This document shows positions 45,723 through 58,572 of a stretch of DNA of 64,000 nt, piece after piece. The position numbers and the translations under genes are program-made. Positions within the stretch are counted from its first letter, which is position 1. Each line of letters opens with the position of its first letter. The stretch comes from Hofstenia miamia (taxonomy: Eukaryota > Xenacoelomorpha > Acoela). The notes beneath the pieces were generated by a model. The model was not told where the DNA came from. It searched no databases and worked only from the letters and a program-made list of their open reading frames with translations. The stretch covers positions 2,177,685 to 2,241,684 of the forward strand of contig SCFE01000001.1 of assembly GCA_004352715.1 (NCBI GenBank), given 5' to 3'.

Positions 45723-48200
45723 TGCAACACTAAATGGACAAATACAAACAAATTGTTGTAATTATATCAAGGCAAAGAGGAGCATGAAATTAATTAAATA
45801 GCTAAAAAGGCTAGTCTTACAATAAAATAAAGATTAGAACAACTACATAAAACCTATACTATAATCTATAATCTGTTTTTGTGCTAGATAAATTTCTCTT
45901 AAAAAAATAACGATAGCACTCTACCATTTCAACTTGTACTTCAAAAAATGCAATAATTACCATCTGCTACAAACTTGATCTGATAGGAAGGGGATAATCC
46001 AAAAATTAAATTGTTTCAATTCAGAGTTGCAATCTCATTCAAAATATATTAGTCGTCTCTCTTGCGGATCTGGTCCCTTCGACAGTAGCTTTAAAATGGA
46101 ATTCAGTATGAACATCAGCGGATTCAGAGGGTGGATATAGGTAATTATTTAATCCCAGCTGCTAAAAAGGACACGAGCTACAGCCTATCTGTCAGTAGCG
46201 GAACAATTGTATGTGGGCAATGTGGGAAAACTTGACCCAAGCCACACCCTTGCTAATCAGTCACTACCCCTACCGGCTGCAAGGATCCAGCTTAAATAAA
46301 TCAGCAGGGAGCAGCGCTAAACTTCCCTAGATAATCTGCTTGTGCATTTTAAAGTTTAAACATAAATAGCAGGTAGAAATAATTATTTTCTGAAGTAAAC
46401 GTTGAAATGATGTTGAAGCGCATATTGAGTAAAAATATCTATTATTCATTTAAATGGGCCGTTCTTGAATACATTAATACCACAACATGCTCTACATTGA
46501 AATTTTAAAATTGGATTCTTAAAATAAATTTTGTTTGGAACAATAATAAAAAAATTTTGATATTGGATCGAGATACCTTCTGTAGTTATTGAAAACTAAT
46601 AATTATCAAAGGCTGCACCCTTTTTCGATACCCGGACAGCAAAGTCATTCAAGTGCATATTAACAATGTTTGACTTTTTTACTATATGAGAACTGCTCTA
46701 ATAACTAGAGTAGGGTTCGTATCAGGCATGGCCTAGACACACGGGTTACGAAACTAGCAGAATAATTATTTGTAATTGTTCGAGAATTGTAATTTTTAGA
46801 ACCGGTTATTTAAAATGTATTATTGGTTTATAATAATTTTGTGTCTATCCATTCAATATATTTATTTATGCACTGCAAGGCTGTAAATGAGTCAAGATAT
46901 GTTGACCCAAGCCAAAATTCAACAGTAATTTTAAACAACTCAAGTTATATATTAAGCTTTTAAGTTGCCTAATCCAAAACAAAAGTATGTAAAAATAAGA
47001 CCCAAACACGACCCAACTACAATTTCAATATTTCTTCATGCTCTTCTTCATGATCAATAGATATCAACATGTTTAAAAAGAAGCACATTAAATGTATTAA
47101 AGAGTAGGGCGATTAGGGTGAATAAAGTCAATATGAGCTATTTGGTCAATTTTTTTGGAACAGTCCATCAATTAAGTCATTTTTTTGAATGAAAGTCAAT
47201 AAATACGGTCAATTTCAATTGTTAGCGATAGAAGTACAAGGCGGTTTCACTTGTGCGAAGAAAGCAACTCTTACAAAAGGCTTAACCTTTTAGTGGAAAC
47301 GCGGAGCAGTCTTTTTAAAAACTTAACATACTTCTGGTATTTTCAAGAACAGAACATAGAGCCTTACATTGGTTCCTACGTGAATTCCTTCAATGAATAG
47401 ATTTTTTAGAAATTTTGAAACTTAATTTTTAATTTGCTAGTTAAATTTTTCAATTTAAAGTCAGTAAAGAATCGCCCTATTAAATAGTAATAATAGATAA
47501 ATACTGAAATCTTAAGAATTAACACAAACAATATATAACGTCTTTCCCTAACCAAATCATGAGAAATATCTGTAATTAGTGGTTCAACCCAATCAAAAAA
47601 ATTAGCAAAAAATCTGAAAAATCCATTTACAGCAATGATCTACTGCATATGTATTTCATGAAACAGTAGTCTATAGATTATATAATTAAATTTATAACTC
47701 TTCACATAAAATATTGGACTAAACCACATAAAATTAACTAGTCATCAATAGAGAAAGTTCCATTACACTTATTTCTTGAAATTGCATTGAAAACAAAGCG
47801 TACTTATGAAAATTATATTGTAACGTAAGAAGAGTACGTTAACTTTAGAAGACGTTCCAAATCGTTTGAAATAAAGTGAAGTATTTAATCATTTTACAAG
47901 ACTATACAAGCTGGGTAGTGTTCTATTATGACAACTAAAATCCAGTTTCCAGTAAAATATTAATCAGCAGACCATTTAAAGTATTCTTATGCTTTGATAT
48001 GTTGTCAATTATTACGAAGTGATTCGAAGCACGATTTGTCAATGACTAGACAAAACGTGTTGATAAATATTATACAGGAAATATTTATGATTAAATAGAA
48101 GTAAAATCGAACTTCTCAATGATGCCAATAAAATACTTAATGTGATTCCTGATTTAAACTACAGAGCTAGAAAAATGGAGCATCATAGTCAAATTCTTTT
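45723..48200. other. Intergenic, no gene recognised
   Basis: AT-rich apart from a GC-richer block at 46050-46320 (CTAATCAGTCACTACCCCTA and neighbours), which looks like an interspersed repeat. No coding sequence is supportable. Confidence 0.4.
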
Positions 48201-48547
48201 TGCTTTGATCATAAAACTAAACAGTGATTAAGTTTGAAGTACAGAAATTGATAAGAAATATATACATAATGATTTATGAACATTTCATTTCCCTTAAATC
48301 TTAAACCATATTTATACTCTTTTCGAAAATGGCAATTCAAAGTGTTTAAATCAATATTTATTGATGCTAAAAACAAATTAAGGTTATATAAAGAAAGCCT
48401 TAGAAAGACCAAAATTATCTTGAAAAATTAATTGAAACAATGAACGACAAGAAATTGGAATGAATTTAGTCAAAACAGATGACCAAAATTAAAAATTTAA
48501 TAAAGGCTCAAAAACAAAGTGCTTTAGAATTTTAAATTAAAAATACT

Positions 48548-48780
48548 GTGCTGAATCTATCATCAAAGAAACTAACAAATGATCAAAATAAAGCTCTTTG
48601 TTATGGTTTTAACATGAGTTGGTTCTCAAAACCTAAATGTTAAAATTAAAACTAAAGCAGAATCAATGTTTCAAAACTTAGTTAAGTCGGAAGATTTGAA
48701 ATCACAAGAAGACATTGACTTTTTTAAGAGTAAAATATTACATGTTTTACAATCTTATTTAAAACAACCTAATGAATCGT
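48548..48780 (+). pseudogene. Penelope-like/retroelement ORF scrap
   Basis: Across two frames the plus strand reads VLNLSSKKLTNDQNKALCYG, FNMSWFSKP, then KLKLKQNQCFKTLVKSEDLK and EDIDFFKSKILHVLQSYLK. The NLSSxxLTxxQxxALxxGxxF opening is typical of the region before the reverse transcriptase of Penelope-like elements. The reverse transcriptase itself does not follow, so this is a 5' fragment. A frameshift falls near 48640. Confidence 0.45.
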
Positions 48781-49610
48781 ATATACATATATGGGCGTTG
48801 CATACAAAATTATAAACATCTACAAGGCGCTGAATACTAATATGGCGCAAACCGCTGGATATGTGTCAAAAACAGTTTTCTTGAAAAAACTTGAAAATCA
48901 TACATAAGAAATTAGACCCTTATTCTAAATGCGCAATGTAAAAATTTTCGGATAAGGTGAATTATTCTGGCTACCATGGAAAATCGAAAAGTGCGGGCGG
49001 TGGATACAAATCCAATAGTATCCAGAGCCCGTATATATATATGAGTGATACTTCATTAATACAGCCGTTCTACCGTGATAAAATCTATTTTAAAAGGCAC
49101 AATTGTTAAGTGATGTGCTTCAATTATTTACACTAATCCCTCAGGCCGGCAACGAAAACTGGGTGAACACAGCAGGGAAATCACGTAGCGCAACTAATCT
49201 AATATCTTGTTTACTCACATGAAAATCCAATTTGAAAAGCGTGGAAATGCTCAATACTGTAAATTTTGTGCTAAGTCTTTCTATTTTGTAAGGAAAATTA
49301 GTGGACGCAAAGAAGTATGAGCTTTTAGTCATTTTGATAACCAAATTAGAAGTGACTACGTTGTTGGATTTATCAGTTGAATTAGTTCAATATATTCTGA
49401 AATACTACAATTCATGACAAACGGAAATGACAGACACTAATCTAATTCTGACAAGTTGGATTTGTAATCATTTACCAGTTTCAAAAAGAATGTGACGTCA
49501 ACATCTGCAGCAGAAAAAATGCAGAATTTTTCATCAGAAAACACTAAATTTAAGCTCTTACACCTTTGTAGTTTCAATTCGAGTGGAAACTTATCTTAAA
49601 ATTCATTTAA
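48781..49610. other. No recognised gene
   Basis: AT-rich. A plus-strand stretch near 48866-49020 reads HKKLDPYSKCAM and SGYHGKSKSAGGGYKSN in adjacent frames and may be a retroelement gag-like scrap. Confidence 0.3.
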
Positions 49611-49618
49611 ATGATACG

Positions 49619-50040
49619 CTTTTCATTATCTGCTAATATACGTTAACGTTATTAATTACTACAACACCAAACTATACTTTTTGAAAGAATAGAAGTTTAG
49701 GATGCGAGTTGACTTATTTAGGTTCAAATGGAGTTCCAGTGGAGTTGGAATCTCAACTCGCCAGTTCAATCAAGTAGTTACAATTATATTAAAATTAATT
49801 CTTTTTATTAGGTTATGGTATATATAACTGCTACATGTTGAACAACACTATATAAATGAAAAATGAAATACAATATTTGAAATAGAGAAACCAAGTCTGA
49901 TGGCTTGCAATCTGAAATAAATAGAGAAAATTCAATTAATTCTTCGATATTACAGGCAAAAATTGAAGAAAAATGTCATACAAACTAATAACGAGATGGT
50001 TTCAAGTATTCGAAATTTCGAGTAGAGGTGGAGTCTGTAC
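49619..50040. repeat. Dispersed repeat, copy B
   Basis: Aligns with the outer parts of 19290-20510 without the nested 729-bp inverted-repeat element, so it resembles an empty site for that insertion. Confidence 0.55.
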
Positions 50041-50263
50041 AATATTGTCCGATTAGACATTAAAATCCTATTAATCTTTGATATTATGTTTATTAAAATG
50101 TGAAATATAAAAAGCATTGCAATAGATTGTAATTTAACTATGAGTATATTCGGAAAAAATTAAAAAATACAATCAATTACCACCTCTTCTATTGTTTAAA
50201 ATTAAAAATCGCGGCCATTCAAACAAAGAAATTTTAAGGTTGTAAATATATCGCGGATAAAGA

Positions 50264-50850
50264 TTGCCATTTAAGACAAACCTGGTCAATTTCAACAACC
50301 ACGGATACAAATTCTACACCAGTGAATTGATTTTATGTAGACGACTTGTTTCTGTACACAACACAGTAAAGCCTGAAATCATTGGAGATGCATTGATGGT
50401 CCTACAGCAGTGGTGGTCTAACAATACAGTTGGCGTCAACATATCAAAAACCAAAGTGATGAAATTTAGAAAATGGTCGTTTTGGTCACAACGAACACTT
50501 TTGATTAAACGAACAGGTAATTTCATGCAATTCGAATGAATATCTCTATTTCGCTAGTCTAGTTGGTTTGAAATTTGTCCGATAATGTGCTTTGTGCTCT
50601 AGGTGGTCGCGCCATTAACAACGACGAATCTTATAGAATTGGATAAAAGGGAAACTAGTTTCTCACAGAAGAACCTTTGTCTACACAAATCTTGCTCGTC
50701 AACGTTAGCATTGCATCTGTGTAATACCCAACCTCTTTGAGCCAGTTAGTAGCAAGATTATGAATTCAACTATGAAGCATGGCAAGGCTATGCAAAACAC
50801 AGAAGAGAACAACAAACTTTCTGGGTGGCTACATACTTCAGAAGTCCAGC
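50264..50850 (+). pseudogene. Non-LTR retrotransposon reverse transcriptase fragment
   Basis: One frame reads FYVDDLFLYT near 50333-50362, carrying the catalytic YVDD, and the neighbouring frame reads EIIGDALMVLQQWWSNNTVG then VNISKTKVMKFRKW. The palm block with the aspartate pair followed by LxxxxxWxxxxxxxVNxxKTKxMxF is the standard order in Jockey/R1/RTE-type reverse transcriptases. Later scraps (NEYLYFASLVGLKF near 50530-50575) match the thumb. Frames change repeatedly, so it is a dead 5'-truncated copy. Confidence 0.65.
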
Positions 50851-52435
50851 GTTCTTTGATCTGGCCTAGATGAATCACTCATAGCGTCATCGCCACAAAT
50901 TGTGTAACAAAAATACGTTTTTGCAAGTTTTGTGGCTACCATTCCGATATGTATCAATTGCTTTCTTCTCAATACCTAAGATTTGCAAACGCTTTATAGC
51001 TTAATGAAATTTTCGCCTTCCTGTTATCAAGATCATATTACTGGAAAATATACACGTCTTACTCACATGCTTTTATAAACCAGTAATTTCCTATATTATA
51101 TTGTTATTTCTCCTCACGTGCACGTTAATTATTACAGTTGCACTGTGTTAGGGAAAAAAATTCTAGCTATGGATTTTACAACCCTGATTTCAAAAAAATT
51201 GGAGAATATTCTTATACCAATTGTTCAAAAATCAATATCAAATACCCCTAAATGCAAGTGAGGAAACAATTCAGTGTACGTTGTAAATAAGTTCTACAAT
51301 ATTGCGTATTCAAGAGTAGGGAAAATTTATTGAAGAAAAAATCTAGTACAATTTTCAAGTTTCAAGTTAAATTTCTATCTGCAATGTAGGACTGTAAATT
51401 ACAAAAAATACTCCATATCGTTATTAGAAAGATTTATTATTTTGCTATAAATGGTAACTGTAATTGTTTCGTTGAAATAGTTGAAAAATACTTCAAGTTA
51501 TAGAAATCACATGTTCTTAAAAGATAGAATTAATTACTGTTGTAACCAGTACGATTTTTTATTTATGCTGCCTCGTTAACATTAGGCTCACAAGAAAGAT
51601 GTCTAAAAGATGACAATGTTATAAAGTTTTCATGAGATTGTTTCTGGAAAAGTAGAAATACACAAAAAATCCGAATGATCTAAACTTGGCCATAAGTGAT
51701 TGGAATTTATAGTTGTTCAGTGCTAGCTAATAATAAAAAATATATAAATTATATACATTTAACAAGTTTGTAATTTCTACACACATTTTTTGCCTATGAA
51801 ATGTTAGAAAGGTAACTTAAAGAACATTTTTATAACGTAGGATTTCTGCATCCACAATCGTTTTCAAATACAATTTTACTTAGCAGACAAAATAAAATTT
51901 CCATAAATATTCATTTCTAAACTATACTGATACTCGAATACAAATTGGCCAATCAAATGGTTGGTTGCTACTTTTTGCCAAAAGGGGATTTTAGAACCGA
52001 CAATCACTTTCCTTAAACTTACAGTGCAAATTGCACTCTTGAATTTACACAAACTAACCATAAATAAAGAAAAAGATAAACTGCCTAACTAAAAACATAA
52101 GAATACAATTATATATGTACATCAAATAAAGAATGAAAATAATTTCTATGACTCTAAGTATAATATATAGATAAAAGTTGAGGTTACATATGAAAAAACT
52201 ATCAATTGCTGAAACCAAAAAACTAAGATTTCTGTTTCCGATTTTGAGGCATTGATTTGCATGCTCATATTAAGACAATTAACAGGGGAATTTGAATTTT
52301 CAATTTTGAGAAAGTGATTGTAGATTCTAAGTTAATTGTTATTTATGGCTGGTACACTAAATCATAAAAGAGAAGATTCTCTGAGAAGAGACTGAGATAT
52401 TGATCCTGTTGTTGTGCTGTTTATTTTGTTAATTG
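50851..52435. other. No gene recognised
   Basis: AT-rich noncoding sequence. The 51876-52061 minus-strand opening has no motif. Confidence 0.4.
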
Positions 52436-52482
52436 ATGTTGCAGAATATGGTGTTCATTTTCTAATACCAGATTTTGTTTGA

Positions 52483-53436
52483 TGCATTAAGAAGCACCAA
52501 TACCGCACTACATTCCTTGCTCACAATGGAAAGCGTTATCTCTTCCAGAAGGCACCAATGGGTCTGTCATATAGTGTCGCTCCTTGCCAGATGTTATCCA
52601 GCGCAATTCTCTTCCCATTTCGGAAATTAGGACTTATTTCGTGGGCACACATTGATAATTTCTTAATCGTTCTCCCCTACTCAGTGCTACATATAGTAAA
52701 TACTTGGGTGTCTCGACTAGCAGATCTCAACATTTCAGTGGTACAAGTACAATCCTCACACGGCTTACAGCAGATGCAATACCTGGGTTTTTACTTTGAC
52801 GTGCAGAACGCTCTTATCTCAGCGACCTCCCAACGTAAGGAAATGGTCCAGCTCATAGGCGAGTTACAATTTAGACATCTCTCTCTTAAGCAGCGTCAGA
52901 CGGTTATCGGTCATCTCACATTCTCATGGCCACTCATAGGCCCTTACAACGTGTTGGCACCCTTGTACAACCTCCAACATAAAGATTTTAACTTGGCACA
53001 CATTGTTATGACCGCCATGGTATGTGCAACAAAGTTTGTTACGACTTGGGCACCTTTTACGTTCACCTCCACTGGTAATACTTGGTACACTGACGCATCA
53101 CTTTACTCTCTTGGCATTGTCAGACCAGATGGAATGGAATTCTCATATCAATCGATTACTAATTCACACATATTCAGAAAAGAATTACAAGCCTTCCTTA
53201 TCGCAGCAGATGCAGCATGCCCCGGAGATACCATCTTAACAGATTCTTGGCCGTTAGCGAGAGCATTAAGATCAGGAAGACTCAAAGGCGGAACCTACAT
53301 GGAAAGTGTGCTAGCGACCCTTCTTGTTTTTTCCAAAGATCTCTACATATTTTGGATAGAATCAGCGCTCAACCTTGCAGATAGACCGTCTCGTCTTATT
53401 TCATATTCTCCTCCTCCTCTAATTTTTCCTATTTAA
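52483..53436 (+). mobile_element. Retroelement polymerase fragment: RT palm/thumb plus RNase H
   Basis: The frame is open from 52483 to TAA at 53436; the Met at 52558 lies inside the reverse transcriptase. From that Met: residues 1-35 carry the GLSYSVAP strand and an active-site box HIDNF in place of YxDD; QMQYLGF (about 73-79) is the palm end; 96-140 is a short thumb (HLSLKQRQTVIGHL, VLAPLY); then RNase H directly, with acidic residues D179 (WYTDAS), E209 (RKELQA), D229 (ILTDSW) and D275 (LADRPSR). The direct thumb-to-RNase H join, the ALNxADxPSR end and the lack of integrase downstream resemble hepadnavirus-type polymerases and the related retroelements of insects; DIRS-type elements are the main alternative. 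It is an old incomplete copy: the second active-site aspartate is lost, and the finger domain upstream is broken by a TGA (52480-52482). Confidence 0.7.
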
Positions 53437-53536
53437 GACTTTTTTAGTGCAGTTACATAATTTTTCAATGTTTTAATTTTCTCAATTTGTTAAAAATGTA
53501 GTCACAGCAGGTGCTTTGTGCTTTAATTTGTCACGG

Positions 53537-53570
53537 TATAAATACCGCCATTTTTTGTTTTTATTCAGTT
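53537..53570 (+). promoter_or_regulatory. TATA box plus initiator after the retroelement ORF
   Basis: TATAAATA (53537-53544) lies within the palindromic CGGTATAAATACCG. TCAGTT (53565-53570) matches the arthropod initiator with its A exactly 30 bp from the first T of the TATA box. It lies 100 bp after the polymerase stop, where a 3' terminal repeat of the element would carry its promoter. Confidence 0.6.
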
Positions 53571-53599
53571 CTCAAATTGTAGTCCGAAAATAAGTTGTC

Positions 53600-54800
53600 A
53601 ATCATCTGTGGCTTTTCTAAAGATATTATGAAACATTTATTATTTGCCTGAATTTAATTGAATCTGTTACTGTTTTTTTACATAGTTTAATTATATTTGT
53701 AGCATTATGACTTCAATTTGTATTTCTACTATAGATACTGGGCATGTGAACATAATTTTTCTGTATTGAGGTAGGTTTTGAACTTATCTTGATGGCTTAT
53801 ATGTGCTTTGACATTGTGACTCCCTCAAATGGCTGTGTTTGGGCATTAGAAACAAGTTTTTAAAGTAAATGGAAGGTAGAACTTGATGTTTGCTGTTAAC
53901 AACTTTAATACTTAATTAACATAGAAAGGTGATCTCTCACATCACATTGATAAGTGACAAAAACAAGGCAATGTACTGTGAAAAAGACTCCAAAAAACAA
54001 CTACAAAACCATACATTCAAAACAATTTTAAAATAAAGAAAAAATATCTATGAAACAAATAAAATAAATAAAAATAGCTATGAAACCTACAGTATAACAA
54101 TGAATAAAAGTAGTAAAAAAGCCTAATTTTCTTTAGAATTAATGAGGGTATAATATTTGCTCCTTTGTGAATGTTTTTGAAATTTACACTGAATGATCTT
54201 CCATTGTAAAAGTTGATAAATTTATAAATGCACACAACACAAAATGCAATTGTGAAAAGAATGAATAATCATGTGATTTTTATAATATAATAGTGAAGCA
54301 CCCTGTAACAGTGGGATTTGCTGATGTACTTGTGATTGCAAATATCTTTTCAAAGATTTCTACACTGGTTTTAATTTTTATGCATATTTGATGCAATTTT
54401 GGGGTAGTGAAGGACATTGAGAGAATGCAAACACACAGATATTATGCATAAATTTTGCTTGCTCTTAACAACTTGCAGCTGTTAACTGCAGTGCTGTTGG
54501 TAGCCTTGTTGAGGAATCAAAGCCTTCAAAATATTAGTTTGAAATTCTTGTAATTTAAATAGTGTTGCAATACTACAGTAAAAAAACACTTATTATACAT
54601 CATGTTATTCTCTGTGCATCAGTGTATATTAGTTATATATACATATGTAATTATATTGCTAGACAATGTTATCTTTGTACTGTTCATCTTAAGCATCATT
54701 TTAAATAAAAACATTATGTTGGGCACAAGATGTAGTACTGGCATAAAATTTGATTTAGTATTCCTAACACTCTATCATGGCATATAACCTATATTTTGAC
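53600..54800. other. No gene recognised
   Basis: AT-rich sequence that may be the 3' untranslated part of the retroelement. The only openings are short (54017-54235, 54602-54787) and without motif. Confidence 0.35.
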
Positions 54801-54810
54801 AATGCTAGAT

Positions 54811-56640
54811 AGTGTAGAATCTTGGGGGGGCTCTGGCTACTCTAGCAGTACTGGGTAACTCAAGAGTTTAGATCAAAGGTTGCTAAGTCTACTGTAGTGG
54901 AGAGCAACCCACATTCTAACAAAAGAAACATACATTGGTGGTTCACTGATTTTGCCTAACAAATACAGAGATTCCATTCCATAAAGAACTCCAGCAGTGA
55001 CCAATTCACCATTACACCAAGGCCATATCTTTGAAGTCATCCCTACTCGCCAAGGTGCTAATTGTTTATCTCAAGTATTAATTTCTAGCTCAATAAACAA
55101 TTTATCTCAGAATTCTCTTATCTCAGCTCATGTAAATAAATAATAAACAAAAGGCATGTAATTGCCATGCATTCACATTTGCCAGTGGCATAGTATATTT
55201 GCAATGTGTTAATTATTAAGTGCATGTATAAATTGATTGAATAAAAGTTTTTATTCCCTACACATAATCATAACCTAAAGTGACCACGATTTGGGCTGTC
55301 ACTATTAAGGAGCTATTTGTTGCCCCAGACCCAGTGCAGTTTCCTCCTGAATTTTCACCAGATCTTAAGCAATAGTTATCATTACCAAATCTTTGACAAT
55401 GAATCTAAAATGGGTGCATAGATAATTAAATGAAAAAGATCAAACACAGCTAAATTTATTGTGTGCTTCACTACAGTAAACTCAGATATTTATTACAAAA
55501 TCTGTAAATTATTACCTGGATATTGTTTACATTTACAAAACACAATTTCCCTCACAAAGTTAAAAATGAGCAATCACATGTAATTTGAATTGAGGCAACA
55601 AATACTAACAAATCAGGACCTCAAAAAGACGTAACACTATTTTCAGAGTGCCTAAATAATAAAATCAAAAAATAGGCCCCTAGTGACTCTACAATAGTAA
55701 AAATGCAAATGGTTACCTACAATGACTACAACCTGCCTTGTTAGGGTAAAAAGTACTTAGTGTAGAATCACAGGGAGCTCTGACTACTCCAGTGTTACTA
55801 GGTAACTCAAATAACAGGTAGAAGGTTGCAAAGGCTACCATTGTAGAGAGCAACCTGCATTCCAACAGAAAACAGAACATTGGTAGTTCACCAGTTCAAT
55901 AAAGATACAGAAAAATTGTTCACCAAGAATTATCCTCCAATAGTGACCAATTTGCTTGGCATCATGCTGAAATGGCATTCTCAAATTGGTCCAAGCTCAC
56001 AAAGGTGCTAATAGTGTGCCTCTAGTTGTTAATTTCTAGCTTAATTAAAACAGATCTCAATTGTCCTTATTTCCTCAGCCTATGTAATTATATAATAAAT
56101 ATCACATGTAATTACCATGCATTTGCATTAACGAGCAGTATATTATCATCACAGTTTAAATTATTAAGTGCAATGTACAAATAGAAATGATCAAATAAAA
56201 GTTGTTATTTCCCTATACTTAATTGTAACTGTAACTTAATGTGGTAACATGATTTGGCTGCCAATTATTAGAGAGTGTGTTGTTGCCCTAGACAAAGAGG
56301 AGTAACTCTCAAATTGTTGCTGGAACTTAAGCAATTATTATTTCACAACAATCCATAGACAAATCTAAAAGGGTTAGCTCAATAATATATAAAAAATGAT
56401 CAAACATTATTGAAGTGAGAAAAATTATGTTGTGCCATTCACTACAGGTCTCTCAAGTATTTATAACAATTGAGTAATTATTACCTGTTCAGGCTTTACA
56501 AATGTTACATTCAAGTTCCCTTGAAAATTAAAGAGCAATAACACATTCAACTAAAATGAGGGGACTAAAAATTCTAATTGTGAAAATCCAGGAAAAGTTT
56601 ACTTCAATATTTTTACAAAGATAGTATAACTACATGAATG
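54811..56640. repeat. Diverged tandem duplication, period about 948 bp
   Basis: Copy 1 (54811-55758) and copy 2 (55759 to about 56640) share, in the same order, AGTGTAGAAT, the TCTGRCTACTC stretch, GAGAGCAACC, TACCATGCATT-type, AATAAAAGTTNTTATT and TTGTTGCCC words. They are perhaps three-quarters identical, so the duplication is old. No coding potential. Confidence 0.75.
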
Positions 56641-57166
56641 AATGGCAAGGATTTTAGTTGAAAAATTTGATGAACACCATGTAAAAGATAAAAGAAATCA
56701 TTGTAACACCATAAAATTTCTTTTCATGAGGGAAGTTTCACAAAATTTAGATTTTTTTAAAAAACACTTATTTTATATATTTTGGCCTGAAAATCACGAA
56801 AAAAGGGTGCCAGGAATCAATTTTTGATATATTTAGAGAAAATTAAGGTTTTGTTGGCTAATCCCATTACTTATTTGCTATTGGCTTGACGTCATTCCTG
56901 CTGTTCACAGGTTCATAGTCTATGTGCAAATACAGCGATGATCTATTTACTATTATTGCGATATAATAAAAGAGTTTATAGCTATTCCCAATGACTGCTA
57001 TATCAATATTTCCCATTTGTAATATAGTAGTTAATTCTCAAATATATTTTTTAACATAAAAATAATTCCATTGCACTGTAAGTTAAATTAACTGTTTGAA
57101 ATATATAGTTCATTCATCAAACAATTTTATGAGCAAATTTACACTTTATAATCCAAAGTTTGTTTT
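56641..57166. other. No gene recognised
   Basis: AT-rich, with a 61-codon opening (56642-56827) without motif, up to the gap. Confidence 0.4.
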
Positions 57167-58166
57167 NNNNNNNNNNNNNNNNNNNNNNNNNNNNNNNNNN
57201 NNNNNNNNNNNNNNNNNNNNNNNNNNNNNNNNNNNNNNNNNNNNNNNNNNNNNNNNNNNNNNNNNNNNNNNNNNNNNNNNNNNNNNNNNNNNNNNNNNNN
57301 NNNNNNNNNNNNNNNNNNNNNNNNNNNNNNNNNNNNNNNNNNNNNNNNNNNNNNNNNNNNNNNNNNNNNNNNNNNNNNNNNNNNNNNNNNNNNNNNNNNN
57401 NNNNNNNNNNNNNNNNNNNNNNNNNNNNNNNNNNNNNNNNNNNNNNNNNNNNNNNNNNNNNNNNNNNNNNNNNNNNNNNNNNNNNNNNNNNNNNNNNNNN
57501 NNNNNNNNNNNNNNNNNNNNNNNNNNNNNNNNNNNNNNNNNNNNNNNNNNNNNNNNNNNNNNNNNNNNNNNNNNNNNNNNNNNNNNNNNNNNNNNNNNNN
57601 NNNNNNNNNNNNNNNNNNNNNNNNNNNNNNNNNNNNNNNNNNNNNNNNNNNNNNNNNNNNNNNNNNNNNNNNNNNNNNNNNNNNNNNNNNNNNNNNNNNN
57701 NNNNNNNNNNNNNNNNNNNNNNNNNNNNNNNNNNNNNNNNNNNNNNNNNNNNNNNNNNNNNNNNNNNNNNNNNNNNNNNNNNNNNNNNNNNNNNNNNNNN
57801 NNNNNNNNNNNNNNNNNNNNNNNNNNNNNNNNNNNNNNNNNNNNNNNNNNNNNNNNNNNNNNNNNNNNNNNNNNNNNNNNNNNNNNNNNNNNNNNNNNNN
57901 NNNNNNNNNNNNNNNNNNNNNNNNNNNNNNNNNNNNNNNNNNNNNNNNNNNNNNNNNNNNNNNNNNNNNNNNNNNNNNNNNNNNNNNNNNNNNNNNNNNN
58001 NNNNNNNNNNNNNNNNNNNNNNNNNNNNNNNNNNNNNNNNNNNNNNNNNNNNNNNNNNNNNNNNNNNNNNNNNNNNNNNNNNNNNNNNNNNNNNNNNNNN
58101 NNNNNNNNNNNNNNNNNNNNNNNNNNNNNNNNNNNNNNNNNNNNNNNNNNNNNNNNNNNNNNNNNN
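57167..58166. other. Assembly gap, 1000 N
   Basis: Exactly 1000 N. Confidence 0.95.
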
Positions 58167-58461
58167 ATAAAACGACTACGCATGTAACATTATTTAAATG
58201 TAAGGTAGGAAGCTGCAAGCAACTATTTACTTTATGGATCAATATTAATTAAAGCTGATAGTTTTTGGTAATGGCTGAAGTAATATTTATTAAGCAGCTA
58301 GTGACACTGCCAGGTTGTGAAGTACTAAATTACACATTACAAATTGAGTTAAAATCAGTTACATCCAGCCTTGAGAGCTGCACTGTGTTAGGATAAGGAA
58401 CACATAAGTTACTTCATTGAGCTGAGACTTGGAACTACTCAAGAAACAATGGAGGCACATG

Positions 58462-58572
58462 GATGTGGATTGGTTCAGAGATCGGAGTTGGCCGGAGGCC
58501 ACAGTGAAATCACGGAAAGGAACTGCGACAACGGCGTACCTAAATAGTATGGAGTTACCCGAAGTTAATGTA
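58462..58572 (+). other. Unrecognised exon-like segment
   Basis: ATG GAT GTG GAT opens a stretch reading MDVDWFRDRSWPEATVKSRK, then GTATTAYLNSMELPEVN, ending at a GTAAGT donor-like site. It is clearly more GC-rich than its flanks and could be a first coding exon. No continuation was found and the family is unknown. Confidence 0.3.

Noticed and set aside
57096-58242. Four long frames across the 57-58 kb gap
   Set aside because: They consist almost entirely of N; no sequence supports a gene.
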